Of a DNA stretch of 64,000 nt, positions 56,178 through 63,618 are shown in pieces. The notes beneath the pieces were generated by a model. It saw only the letters and a program-made list of their open reading frames with translations. It was not told where the DNA came from and searched no databases. A program made the translations under genes and the position numbers. Origin of the DNA: Sphingomonas cannabina (GTDB taxonomy: Bacteria > Pseudomonadota > Alphaproteobacteria > Sphingomonadales > Sphingomonadaceae); contig NZ_CP090059.1 in assembly GCF_021391395.1 (NCBI RefSeq), forward strand, positions 310,001-374,000, in the 5' to 3' direction. Numbering within the stretch: position 1 is the first letter of the stretch; each line of letters begins with the position of its first letter.

Positions 56178-56891
56178 ATGGTCCAGCGCCGTGTCATTGC
56201 CGGGATCCTGGCCGCGTCGGCGCTTGCCGGCGTGTGTGCGATCGCGCCGGCAATGGGGGCGAACGACGTGCGTTATGTCGCGCGCAAGCCGCATGCCCAG
56301 ATGAGCTCCGGAATCGGCTCCTTCACCCCGGCTTCGGCCGATCCGCGCCTGGCCGCCGTGCTGGCGCGCGCGGGCGTCACCAGCAGCGGGTTCCGCTTCA
56401 CCCCCTCCGGCACGAATCGGGCGAACAACCGTTCGGTGACCGTCGCGGTGCGCGCCCGCTCGACCCAGACGGCGGCGGCGAGCGATCGCCTGCCGAGCGC
56501 CGCTTCGCCGGTGGCGCTGGCCCCGATCGCCTACAACCTCGGCGTCGCGGTGGGCTGGAAGCGATTCGCGCTGTCGGGCGATCTCGCCAAGGTCGATCTC
56601 GCCGGACAGCCGGGCAGCCGCGAATCGGTCGATCTCGGTCTGTCCTATACCGCCCGCAAGTTCAGCGGCCGGGTAAAGGCGACGGCGGACCGCCCGATCG
56701 GGAGCGAGCCGCGCCTGATCGCCGACCAGCCGAGCTATTCGATCGACGTCGGCGGTTCCTACAGCCTGACCCGCAACCTCGATCTGACCGCGGGCGTCCG
56801 CTACAAGACCGAGCGTGAGCGCCTGCCGCAGCTCACCGACGACCGGCGCGACAGCCAGTCGGTCTATGTCGGGACGGCGTTCAGGTTCTGA
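56178..56891 (+). CDS. Secreted protein with outer-membrane beta-barrel features
   Basis: 237 aa. Signal peptide (AGILAASALAGVCAIAPAMGA), a Ser/Ala-rich middle, then a C-terminal half with alternating strands (NLGVAVGWKRFALSGDLAKVDL, RESVDLGLSYTARKFSGRVKA, YSIDVGGSYSLTRNLDLTAGVRY) ending QSVYVGTAFRF with a terminal Phe, the outer-membrane insertion signal. GAGGGAG precedes the ATG. No close family known to me. Divergent from DUF3576. Confidence 0.72.
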   Translation: MVQRRVIAGILAASALAGVCAIAPAMGANDVRYVARKPHAQMSSGIGSFTPASADPRLAAVLARAGVTSSGFRFTPSGTNRANNRSVTVAVRARSTQTAAASDRLPSAASPVALAPIAYNLGVAVGWKRFALSGDLAKVDLAGQPGSRESVDLGLSYTARKFSGRVKATADRPIGSEPRLIADQPSYSIDVGGSYSLTRNLDLTAGVRYKTERERLPQLTDDRRDSQSVYVGTAFRF

Positions 56892-56986
56892 GGATTCCGT
56901 CCCTCTCCAGCTCGACGTGAAGAACGGAAGCGCGATCCTGACCGGGTTGGGATCATCGGAGTGAATTGCGGAAAGTCTCACCCCTT

Positions 56987-57107
56987 CGTCACCCCGGACT
57001 TGTTCCGGGGTCCACCGGGCAGCCAAGGGAAGGCTTCAAGGCTCCAGCTTGAACCTCGCCACCAGTCTTCGTTGTGGAGTGGATGCCGGAACAAGTCCGG
57101 CATGACG
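56987..57107. repeat. Paired CCGG hairpin element (family A)
   Basis: The left CCCCGGACttgttCCGGGG and the right TGCCGGAacaagTCCGGCA hairpin with CGTCA / TGACG borders. Between the convergent outer-membrane protein gene and the TenI-like gene. Confidence 0.85.
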
Positions 57108-57109
57108 GC

Positions 57110-57646
57110 TCAGGCTTGTCGCGGACTCTGGAAGTCCAGCCAGGAATCGATCCCCGCCCAGCCGTAAACGCCAAGCTGCTTCAATGGCTTGAACCGCGCT
57201 GACGTCATGCCGCCAAGCGCGATCGCCGGCACCGGCAGACCGCGGATCATCAGCCCCAGCCGCGCGCGTCCGAGCGTCCTCGCACCCGGATGCGACCGTG
57301 TCGGCCACACCGGCGAGACGAACAGCAGGTCCGCACCGGCACGCACCGCGGCGACCGCCTCGCGCCGGCTGTGCGCCGACCGGCTGAGCAGCCCGCGGCG
57401 TCGCCGGCCATTGTGCACGCCGTCGCGGCCTTCGATCCCTCCCGCCGCCAGCAGCACCAGTCCCCGCCGGGCCGCAATCTTCGCAACCTTTCGCAGAATC
57501 CCGCGCCGCTCCGCTTCGGGCAGGCCGTAGTGACGGAACACCACGCCGCTCCCTCGCGGCAGCCGTTCGAGCGCATCCCACAGTCGATCGCCCATCCGTT
57601 CGTCGGTCATCATCCAGACGCGAGGGATCGGGTGGCGGCGGCGCAT
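57110..57646 (-). CDS. Thiamine phosphate synthase/TenI-like protein
   Basis: 178 aa TIM-barrel type. RVWMMTDERMGDRLWDALERLPRGSGVVFRHYGLP, HSRREAVAAVRAGADLLFVSPVWPTRSHPGARTLG and PAIALGGMTSARFKPLKQLGVYGWAGI match TenI/ThiE-like proteins. It lacks clear ThiE pyrophosphate residues, so a TenI-type role (thiazole isomerisation) or another function is more likely than ThiE. Divergent from yggS, 22 bp apart. Confidence 0.82.
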   Translation of the reverse strand: MRRRHPIPRVWMMTDERMGDRLWDALERLPRGSGVVFRHYGLPEAERRGILRKVAKIAARRGLVLLAAGGIEGRDGVHNGRRRRGLLSRSAHSRREAVAAVRAGADLLFVSPVWPTRSHPGARTLGRARLGLMIRGLPVPAIALGGMTSARFKPLKQLGVYGWAGIDSWLDFQSPRQA

Positions 57647-57668
57647 TCCTCATCCTATAGCGCGCGCG

Positions 57669-58337
57669 ATGCCGACCGACGACGCTTCCATCCGCCTCGC
57701 CGCGATCCATGACCGTATCGCCCGCGCCGCCGGCCTTGCCGGCCGGTCGGCGGCCGACGTGATGCTGGTCGCGGTCTCGAAGACCCATGACGCCCCTGCC
57801 ATCCAACCTTTGATCGACGCCGGCCACCGCGTGTTCGGCGAGAACCGCGTGCAGGAAGCGGCAGCGAAATGGCCGGCGCTGCGCGAGGCGACCTCAGGCA
57901 TCGCGCTCCATCTCGTCGGCCAGCTCCAGTCGAACAAGGCGGCGGATGCGGTGACGCTGTTCGATGCGATCCATTCGGTCGACCGGCCTTCGCTCGTCGC
58001 TGCGCTCGCCCGGGCGATGGAGGGGGCAGGCCGCCGCCCCGACTGCTTCATCCAGGTCAACATCGGCGGCGAGCCGCAGAAGGGCGGCTGCGCGATCGAC
58101 GACCTGCCGGCGCTGCTTGCCGAGGCGCGCGCCGCCGACCTGCCGGTCGCGGGCCTGATGTGCGTGCCCCCGGCCGGAGTCGAGGCGGCACCCTATTTTG
58201 CGCTGCTGGCGAAGATGGCGCGCGATTCGGGACTGTCCAAACTCAGCATGGGGATGAGCGAGGATTTCGAGGTCGCGGTGATGCTCGGCGCTACCCATAT
58301 CCGCGTCGGTACAGCCTTATTCGGGAGTCGCATCTAA
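57669..58337 (+). CDS. YggS-family PLP homeostasis protein
   Basis: 222 aa. PLP-lysine K38 in VMLVAVSKTHDAPAI, FGENRVQEAAAKW, LHLVGQLQSNKA and LSMGMSEDFEVAVMLGATHIRVGTALFG are signature stretches. Binds PLP and buffers it; no catalysis is known. Its stop shares one base with the next start (TAATG). Confidence 0.94.
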   Translation: MPTDDASIRLAAIHDRIARAAGLAGRSAADVMLVAVSKTHDAPAIQPLIDAGHRVFGENRVQEAAAKWPALREATSGIALHLVGQLQSNKAADAVTLFDAIHSVDRPSLVAALARAMEGAGRRPDCFIQVNIGGEPQKGGCAIDDLPALLAEARAADLPVAGLMCVPPAGVEAAPYFALLAKMARDSGLSKLSMGMSEDFEVAVMLGATHIRVGTALFGSRI

Positions 58338-59041
58338 TGGCCGATCTCGGCGTCCAGTCCTTCTCGCAACCGATCGCGGTCCGCTTCGACGCGCTGCTGT
58401 TCGATTTCGACGGCGTGCTGGTCGAGAGCGAATACGCCGGCAACGCCCAGGTCGCCGCCTATCTGACCGGCATCGGCCATCCGACCACGCCCGAGGAATC
58501 GATGGCCAATTTCATGGGTCTGTCCGGCGCCGAATTCTACGGCGCGGTCGAGCGCTGGATCGGGCGGCCGCTGCCGGAGGACTTCAACACCGCCCGCGCC
58601 ATCGAGGACGAGCGGGCGATGCGCGAGGGGCTGGCCGAGGTGCTCGGCGCGGTCGCTTTCGTCCGTTCGCTGCCGCCGGAGCTGCCCAAGGCGATCGTCT
58701 CGTCGAGCTCGACGCGCTGGATCCGCAGCCATCTCGCGCATCTCGGCCTTGCCGATGCGTTCGGTGATCATCTCTACAGCGGCCGGGAGCATGTCGAACA
58801 CGGCAAGCCGGCGCCTGACCTCTATCTCTATGGCGCGGCGCAGCTCGGCGTGCCGATCGAGCGGATCGCGGTGCTGGAGGATTCGCCGGTCGGTGCGACC
58901 GGCGCGGTCGCTTCGGGCGCCTATGTCATCGGCCTGTGTGCCGGCAGCCACTGTGGTCCCGGCCACGACGCCCGTCTCCGCGCGATCGGCGTCGACGCGA
59001 TCGCGCATGACTTCGCCGAGGTCGCCCGCCTGCTGGCGTAG
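58337..59041 (+). CDS. HAD-superfamily phosphatase (phosphoglycolate phosphatase-like)
   Basis: 234 aa. HAD motif I DFDGVLVES (nucleophile Asp), motif II IVSSSSTRW, motif III KPAPDLYLYGA and motif IV LEDSPVGATGAVASGA are present, with a helical cap between. Substrate uncertain; subfamily members act on phosphoglycolate or sugar phosphates. Coupled to yggS. Confidence 0.88.
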   Translation: MADLGVQSFSQPIAVRFDALLFDFDGVLVESEYAGNAQVAAYLTGIGHPTTPEESMANFMGLSGAEFYGAVERWIGRPLPEDFNTARAIEDERAMREGLAEVLGAVAFVRSLPPELPKAIVSSSSTRWIRSHLAHLGLADAFGDHLYSGREHVEHGKPAPDLYLYGAAQLGVPIERIAVLEDSPVGATGAVASGAYVIGLCAGSHCGPGHDARLRAIGVDAIAHDFAEVARLLA

Positions 59042-59043
59042 CG

Positions 59044-59271
59044 CTATTGCACTCCCGCTTCGGGAGCGAGACGGTAGCGAAAGGCACGCTCGAGCGGCAG
59101 CGCGGTCTCGCAGAAGGCGCATTCGGCCATCACGCGTCCGATCAGCCAATGCTGCTTGCCGCAGCTCGGGCAGTGGTTCACGCCATCGTCGTGATAGAGC
59201 AGGTTATAGCCGGGATGGAACCACGCGGGCGCCCCCTCCTCCGCTCTGTCGAGACCTGCATACATTGCCAT
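59044..59271 (-). CDS. Small zinc-ribbon protein
   Basis: 75 aa. CPSCGKQHWLIGRVMAECAFCETALPL has two CxxC pairs; the N-terminus GAPAWFHPGYNLLYHDDGVNH is unusual. No family name known to me; probably a metal-binding or RNA-binding small protein. Convergent with the HAD gene, ending 3 bp after it. Confidence 0.65.
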   Translation of the reverse strand: MAMYAGLDRAEEGAPAWFHPGYNLLYHDDGVNHCPSCGKQHWLIGRVMAECAFCETALPLERAFRYRLAPEAGVQ

Positions 59272-59363
59272 TCTCCAACATTATGGCTTGGCAACATAAC
59301 GTTTTAACGCAGCAGGGTTTCATTTCCTAAGCGAAATTATGGGCGACGCCCCCGAGTCGCGGG

Positions 59364-60413
59364 TCAGAGCTGGTGCCCGGTCCGGTCGCGCTTGGTAGCG
59401 AGATAGCGTTCGTTGAAGGGATTGGGCGGAAGCACCAGCGGCACGCGTTCGGTGACGGTGATGCCCTGCGCTTCCAGTCCGGCGACCTTGGCGGGGTTGT
59501 TGGTCAGCAGCCGCACCGCGCGCGGCCCGATCAGGCTCAGCATCCGCGCCGCGATCCCGAAGTCGCGCGCGTCGACCGCGAAGCCGAGCCGGGTGTTGGC
59601 GTCGACCGTGTCGAAGCCCTGGTCCTGCAGCGCATAGGCGCGCAGCTTGTTGACCAGGCCGATGCCGCGCCCTTCCTGCCTGAGGTACAGGAGGATGCCC
59701 CAGCCGGCGCCCTCGATCCGGCGCAGCGCCTCGTGGAGCTGCGGCCCGCAATCGCATTTGAGGCTGCCGAGCACGTCGCCGGTCAGGCATTCGCTGTGCA
59801 GCCGCACCAGCGGCGGCGTGCCGTCCGGCTGGCCGACGATCAGCGCGACATGCTCGTTGGTCGATTCGGGGCTGCGGAAGACGACGATCTCGCTGGTCTC
59901 GGCGCCTTCGACCGGCAGCCGTGCGCGCGTGGCGATGGCGAGGCGCGCCGGGTTCTCGTGCGCGTCGATGTCGGCGGCGGCGATCGCCACCTCGACCGCG
60001 CTGCGCGGGCGGACGAAGAAGGCCGGCAGGATGCCCGCGATCCGCGCCAGCCGCAGCGCCGCCGCCGATGGCTCGGGCGCGGTGACAGGCACCGCCCGGA
60101 ATGGACCCTTGAGCGGGGTCGCCAGGTCGAACTGCGGATCGGCGAGCGCGGTTGCGGCGGCGAAGTCGAGCCATGGCGCGCGCTCCACCCACACCGGCGC
60201 GTCGGGGACGGCCGCCTCGCGCTGGTTGGCGAGCTTCAGCGTCTGCGCACGGCCGGCCGACAGCAGCACCGGCGCTTGCCCCTCGGGATCGAACTCCGTC
60301 AGCCGTTCGGCGTCGGCGGTCTCGATCGCCAGCAGCGCCAGCCCGTCGATCGCGACCGGCCAGCCGCGCCGCAGCGCGTCGATCGCCCGGGCCGCGGCGC
60401 GCGGGTCGCTCAC
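59364..60413 (-). CDS. ribA: GTP cyclohydrolase II (RibA) with degenerate N-domain
   Basis: 349 aa. The C-terminal 200 residues are GTP cyclohydrolase II: RLHSECLTGDVLGSLKCDCGPQL (zinc cysteines), QEGRGIGLVNKLRAYALQDQGFDTVDAN and LLTNNPAKVAGLEAQG. The first 140 residues look like a decayed DHBP-synthase (RibB) fold (ALRRGWPVAIDGLALLAIET) without its acidic active site. First step of riboflavin synthesis. GTG 60413 overlaps the xth stop. Confidence 0.9.
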   Translation of the reverse strand: MSDPRAAARAIDALRRGWPVAIDGLALLAIETADAERLTEFDPEGQAPVLLSAGRAQTLKLANQREAAVPDAPVWVERAPWLDFAAATALADPQFDLATPLKGPFRAVPVTAPEPSAAALRLARIAGILPAFFVRPRSAVEVAIAAADIDAHENPARLAIATRARLPVEGAETSEIVVFRSPESTNEHVALIVGQPDGTPPLVRLHSECLTGDVLGSLKCDCGPQLHEALRRIEGAGWGILLYLRQEGRGIGLVNKLRAYALQDQGFDTVDANTRLGFAVDARDFGIAARMLSLIGPRAVRLLTNNPAKVAGLEAQGITVTERVPLVLPPNPFNERYLATKRDRTGHQL

Positions 60414-61195
60414 AGGTCGAACTCGGTGACGATCGGCACGTGGTCGCTGGGCTTGAGCCAGCTGCGGCACGGCTCGCACACGCGGTGGGCCACTGCCTTG
60501 GCCGCGACCTGAGGGCTCGCCCACATATGGTCGAGCCGCCGCCCGCGGTCCGATGCCGCCCAGTCCTTGGCGCGATAGCTCCACCAGGTGTGGAGCCGCG
60601 CCGGCGCCGGATGGAAATGCCGGCCGAGGTCGACCCAGCCGTGCGCCGCCTGCAGCCGGCCAAGCGCCTCGACCTCGATCGGCGTATGGCTGACCACGTC
60701 GAGCAGCGCCTTGTGGTTCCACACGTCGCATTCGAGCGGCGCGACATTGAAGTCGCCGACCAGCAGCGTCGGGACGTCGAGCGCCGCCGACCATTCGGTC
60801 ATCCGGGCGAGGAAATCGAGCTTCTGCCCGAACTTGGGATTGAGCTCGCGATCGGGGATGTCGCCACCGGCCGGGACATAGACGTTCTCGAGCCGGAGGC
60901 CGTTGGCCAGCCGCACGCCGACGTGCCGCGCCTCGCCGTTCGCCTGCCAGTCGAGCCGGTCGTCCTCGGCGAGCGGTATCCGGCTGACGATCGCCACGCC
61001 GTGGTGCATCCGCTGGCCGTGGATGACGATATGGTCGTAGCCGAGCGCGCGGAACGCCGCGGCGGGGAAATCCCCGTCGATCACCTTGGTTTCCTGCAGG
61101 CACAGGATGTCGGGCGATTCCTCGCGCAGGAACCGCTCGACGATGTCGATGCGGAAGCGGACGGAATTGATGTTCCAGGAAGCGATCGAGAGCAT
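60410..61195 (-). CDS. xth: Exodeoxyribonuclease III (AP endonuclease)
   Basis: 261 aa. SWNINSVRFRIDIVERFL, CLQETKVIDGDFPAAAF, LLVGDFNVAPLECDVWN and WASPQVAAKAVAHR with SDHVPIVTEFDL are the family active-site segments. Cuts abasic sites. Overlaps ribA by GTGA. Confidence 0.95.
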   Translation of the reverse strand: MLSIASWNINSVRFRIDIVERFLREESPDILCLQETKVIDGDFPAAAFRALGYDHIVIHGQRMHHGVAIVSRIPLAEDDRLDWQANGEARHVGVRLANGLRLENVYVPAGGDIPDRELNPKFGQKLDFLARMTEWSAALDVPTLLVGDFNVAPLECDVWNHKALLDVVSHTPIEVEALGRLQAAHGWVDLGRHFHPAPARLHTWWSYRAKDWAASDRGRRLDHMWASPQVAAKAVAHRVCEPCRSWLKPSDHVPIVTEFDL

Positions 61196-61405
61196 GCGCG
61201 AGGCGATGTAGCGAGGCGCCGCCGGGCCGACAAGGAAAGGCCCCCGCTCCGGGGGCTTGGAGCGAGGGCCAACCAGCGTTCGTCACGCAGGCAGGAGGCG
61301 AGGCCACTGGCCCGGGCAACAGGGGGAAAATCCCGAACGGAAACCCCGCCTCCGCGATGTCCGTGTTAGTCCCCCTTTCCTGTCACCAGAATGAACGGGC
61401 GGCGG
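61196..61405 (-). other. Gene-free gap lolA-xth with strong RNA structure
   Basis: No open frame fits. On the minus strand, GCGGAGGCGGGG (about 61350) can pair with CCTCGCCTCC (about 61300), GGGCCAGTGGCC folds locally, and a terminator ends the stretch. It could be a small RNA downstream of lolA or a structured 3' tail. Inference only. Confidence 0.4.
61239..61270 (-). terminator. Long-stem terminator-like hairpin
   Basis: On the minus strand GGCCCTCGCTCC (61270-61259), loop AAGCCCCC, GGAGCGGGGGCC (61250-61239), then TTTCCTTG. 12-bp stem with one G-T pair. It lies 136 bp after the lolA stop, so it probably ends lolA transcription or a small RNA. Confidence 0.65.
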
Positions 61406-62020
61406 TTACCCGCGCCCGCCCTGTCTCCGCGGATCGTTCCAGCGGAACGTCCCGTCGCTGACGGGCACGTTGAGCTTCTGGTTGCTGAGGCGGATGGTGG
61501 TGCGGTTGTTCTGGGAATCGAGCGCGACCCAGCCCTGCAGCATCAGCCCCGCCGGCCCCGCGGCGTTGCGCGCGAAGATCAGCGTGATGCGGCCATATTC
61601 GGGGTGTTTGGGATCGTGCGCCTCGACGCTCAGTATGCCGGGATTGGGGCTGGGCTGGACCTTGGCGATGCCGGAGATGTCGCGCTTGGGATCGAGCAGC
61701 ACGGCGAGCGGCGAGTTGCCGATCGGCCAACGCGAGACCTGACGCACCGAATAGTCGATGAAGAACAGCGACTTGCCGTCCGCGACCGCGAGATAGGGCA
61801 CGCCCTTCTCATATTGGAAGCGCACCTTGCCCGGCTTCTTGAGCGAGAGCGTGCCGGTCAACACCTTTCCGGCGCGGTCGGTCTGCGAGAAGGTCGCGGT
61901 CATGGTGTCGACCGCGGCGAGGTGGCGCTGCACCTGCTGCAGTTCGGCGGAAGCGGGAGCCGCAATCGCCGGCGCGGCGAGGAATGCGGCCAGCGCGGAG
62001 GGGAGGAGGATCGTCTTCAT
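61406..62020 (-). CDS. lolA: Outer-membrane lipoprotein carrier protein LolA
   Basis: 204 aa. A signal peptide (LPSALAAFLAAPAIAAPASA) and LQQVQRHLAAVDTMTATFSQTDRAGKVLTGTLSLKKPGKVRFQYEKG, then PYLAVADGKSLFFIDYSVRQVSRWPI define LolA. Ferries lipoproteins across the periplasm. In many relatives ftsK precedes it; here it does not. Confidence 0.92.
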   Translation of the reverse strand: MKTILLPSALAAFLAAPAIAAPASAELQQVQRHLAAVDTMTATFSQTDRAGKVLTGTLSLKKPGKVRFQYEKGVPYLAVADGKSLFFIDYSVRQVSRWPIGNSPLAVLLDPKRDISGIAKVQPSPNPGILSVEAHDPKHPEYGRITLIFARNAAGPAGLMLQGWVALDSQNNRTTIRLSNQKLNVPVSDGTFRWNDPRRQGGRG

Positions 62021-62269
62021 GAGGTCAGGATAGGTCCGTCGCTTGAATTTGTCGTGAACTGAACGCGGCCCGAGGCCCGCGACCCAGGGGAGCGGCGGCG
62101 AGCGGTGCAGAAACCCGCGGAAATCCGTCGAAGGTCACGAAAGTCATAGGTAAACGGGCCTCGCGTCGAAAGGTGAACTTCGGGAAGAGTTTGTCACGCG
62201 GGCGATCACGGAAAAGTTGACTAAGTTGACTCCGGACATGTGTGTTCGGCCGGCACCGAGAGCGCGGCA

Positions 62270-62400
62270 GAGGAACGCGACGCGGACGCGCCAGGAACGC
62301 GACACCGATGCGCCGAGAAGGCGCCACCAGCGCGCCAGGAGCGCTACAGCGGCGCTACGCCGAGGCGACAGCGACGCTACGCCGACGCGCTACGGATGAG
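62270..62400. repeat. Degenerate about-22-bp tandem repeat
   Basis: Units begin AGGAACGCGAC, AGGAACGCGAC, AGAAGGCGCCA, AGGAGCGCTAC, AGGCGACAGCG, most ending GCGCC or ACGCCG; unit length 20-26 nt. Similarity falls toward the right end. Confidence 0.6.
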
Positions 62401-62536
62401 ATCGACGGAGTCAAAGAGCTGGCCGAGGCTCGCACGGCTCGAACTAGGCGAGCCAAGCAGGCGAAATCCTACTTTGCAAGCGGCGGCGGTACGGATCGAA
62501 ATTTGTGGGGATGGCTACCATCGCTCCCCTTTCCTT

Positions 62537-62644
62537 CGTCACCCCGGACTTGGTCCGGGGTCCACCTATCGTCTTCTGAAGTCGAGAGAGCCTCTTGCGC
62601 TGCGCTTGCGGCACAGTGGACCCCGGACCAAGTCCGGGGTGACG
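62537..62644. repeat. Paired CCGG hairpin element (family A)
   Basis: CGTCACCCCGGACttggTCCGGGGTCCACC and GTGGACCCCGGAccaagTCCGGGGTGACG, nearly perfect, and the flanks (CCCCTTTCCTT / AAGGGGAAAAGG) extend the symmetry. Just after the DUF5996 stop. Confidence 0.87.
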
Positions 62645-62682
62645 AAGGGGAAAAGGCACGCGCGCCAATCTCCACAGACCCG

Positions 62683-63618
62683 CTACACCACGCGCGGCAT
62701 GCGGGGACGGCCGATCGGGCATTCGAGGGCGGGGCGGTCCCATCCACCGAGGTCGGCGGCGGCATCGTAGGTCGATTGCAGGAAGGCAAGCAGTGCGGCG
62801 TCCGGATCGGCCGCGGTGCGGACAGCGTCATAATCGAGCAGCCATTCGCCCATCTCGACGCTGAACGCCGCTGCCTCCGGCGACACGTGCGCGGCGCCAT
62901 AGCGCTCGGGCGCCGGATAGGCATAGGCGTAGAAGGCGGGCTTCGGATAGGCGTCGCTGCCCGGCCAGAAGCCGGCACTCGCCTCCTCATGGCTGTAGGC
63001 CTCGCACGTCACGGCGTCGGGCAGGCCGGGAAAGCCGCCCGGATGGCGCGGCGCCGCGCGGCCCGAGAAGCGCGTCTCGGCGAGGTCGAAGCTGCCCCAG
63101 AAGAAGTGCACCGGGCTGGACTTGCCGAGGAAGCCGGTGCGGTAGCGCGCGAACACGCGGCCGACCGACAGGAGCGCCCGATGGAAGCGGCGCACCGCGT
63201 CGCCGTCATAGGGGCGTTCGGCGAAATCCTCGGTGAAGGGATAGGCGCCGGGCAGCTCGTTCGGCATGACGTTGATGCGGGTCGGCGCGCCCAGTTCGGC
63301 GAGCGCCTCCATCACCGCGCCGTGGAACCCCGCCATCGTGCCGGCGCGCAGCGGCAGCGTTCGCGTCTCGCCGCGGTCGCTCGCGAGGGAGAGCATGTCG
63401 CCGATCAGGTCGAAGTCGATCTGGATCGTGACCCCCGGCGCGGGAATCGGCCCAGTGCCGAGCCCGCGCGCAGTCGGATAGAGCGCGACCTGCCACCCGT
63501 GGTTGAGCCACGGGCTGTGCGCCAGCCGGACCTTGCCCACGACCTGCGTCATCAGGTGGAGGTGCTGCGCGGTCTCGCGCCAGGACGGCCAGTCGAGTTC
63601 AGGCCATGCGTCATTCAT
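62683..63618 (-). CDS. DUF5996-family protein
   Basis: 311 aa. WPELDWPSWRETAQHLHLMTQVVGKVRLA, HSPWLNHGWQVALYPTARGL, INVMPNELPGAYPFTED and SSPVHFFWGSFDLAETRFSGRAAPRHPG are characteristic of a family I recall as DUF5996. Trp- and Pro-rich, soluble, function unknown. ATGA with the N-acetyltransferase upstream suggests cooperation with it. Confidence 0.87.
   Translation of the reverse strand: MNDAWPELDWPSWRETAQHLHLMTQVVGKVRLAHSPWLNHGWQVALYPTARGLGTGPIPAPGVTIQIDFDLIGDMLSLASDRGETRTLPLRAGTMAGFHGAVMEALAELGAPTRINVMPNELPGAYPFTEDFAERPYDGDAVRRFHRALLSVGRVFARYRTGFLGKSSPVHFFWGSFDLAETRFSGRAAPRHPGGFPGLPDAVTCEAYSHEEASAGFWPGSDAYPKPAFYAYAYPAPERYGAAHVSPEAAAFSVEMGEWLLDYDAVRTAADPDAALLAFLQSTYDAAADLGGWDRPALECPIGRPRMPRVV

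Larger units (their letters stand above)
62021..62682. other. Gene-free 660-bp stretch
   Basis: Between lolA and the DUF5996 gene. It holds a possible TTGACTAAGTTGACT motif (62217-62231), a degenerate tandem repeat of about 22 bp (62270-62400), and a family A hairpin (62537-62644). Long frames here are strongly Arg/Ala-rich and not credible as proteins. Confidence 0.6.

Noticed and set aside
61239..61405. 6S RNA
   Set aside because: GGGCCAGTG looks 6S-like, but I cannot show the long bulged central stem, and in alphaproteobacteria I expect 6S beside zapA/ygfA rather than here.
62025..62327. 100-codon minus-strand frame upstream of lolA
   Set aside because: Arg/Pro-rich, no ribosome site seen, and no family resemblance; treated as non-coding gap.
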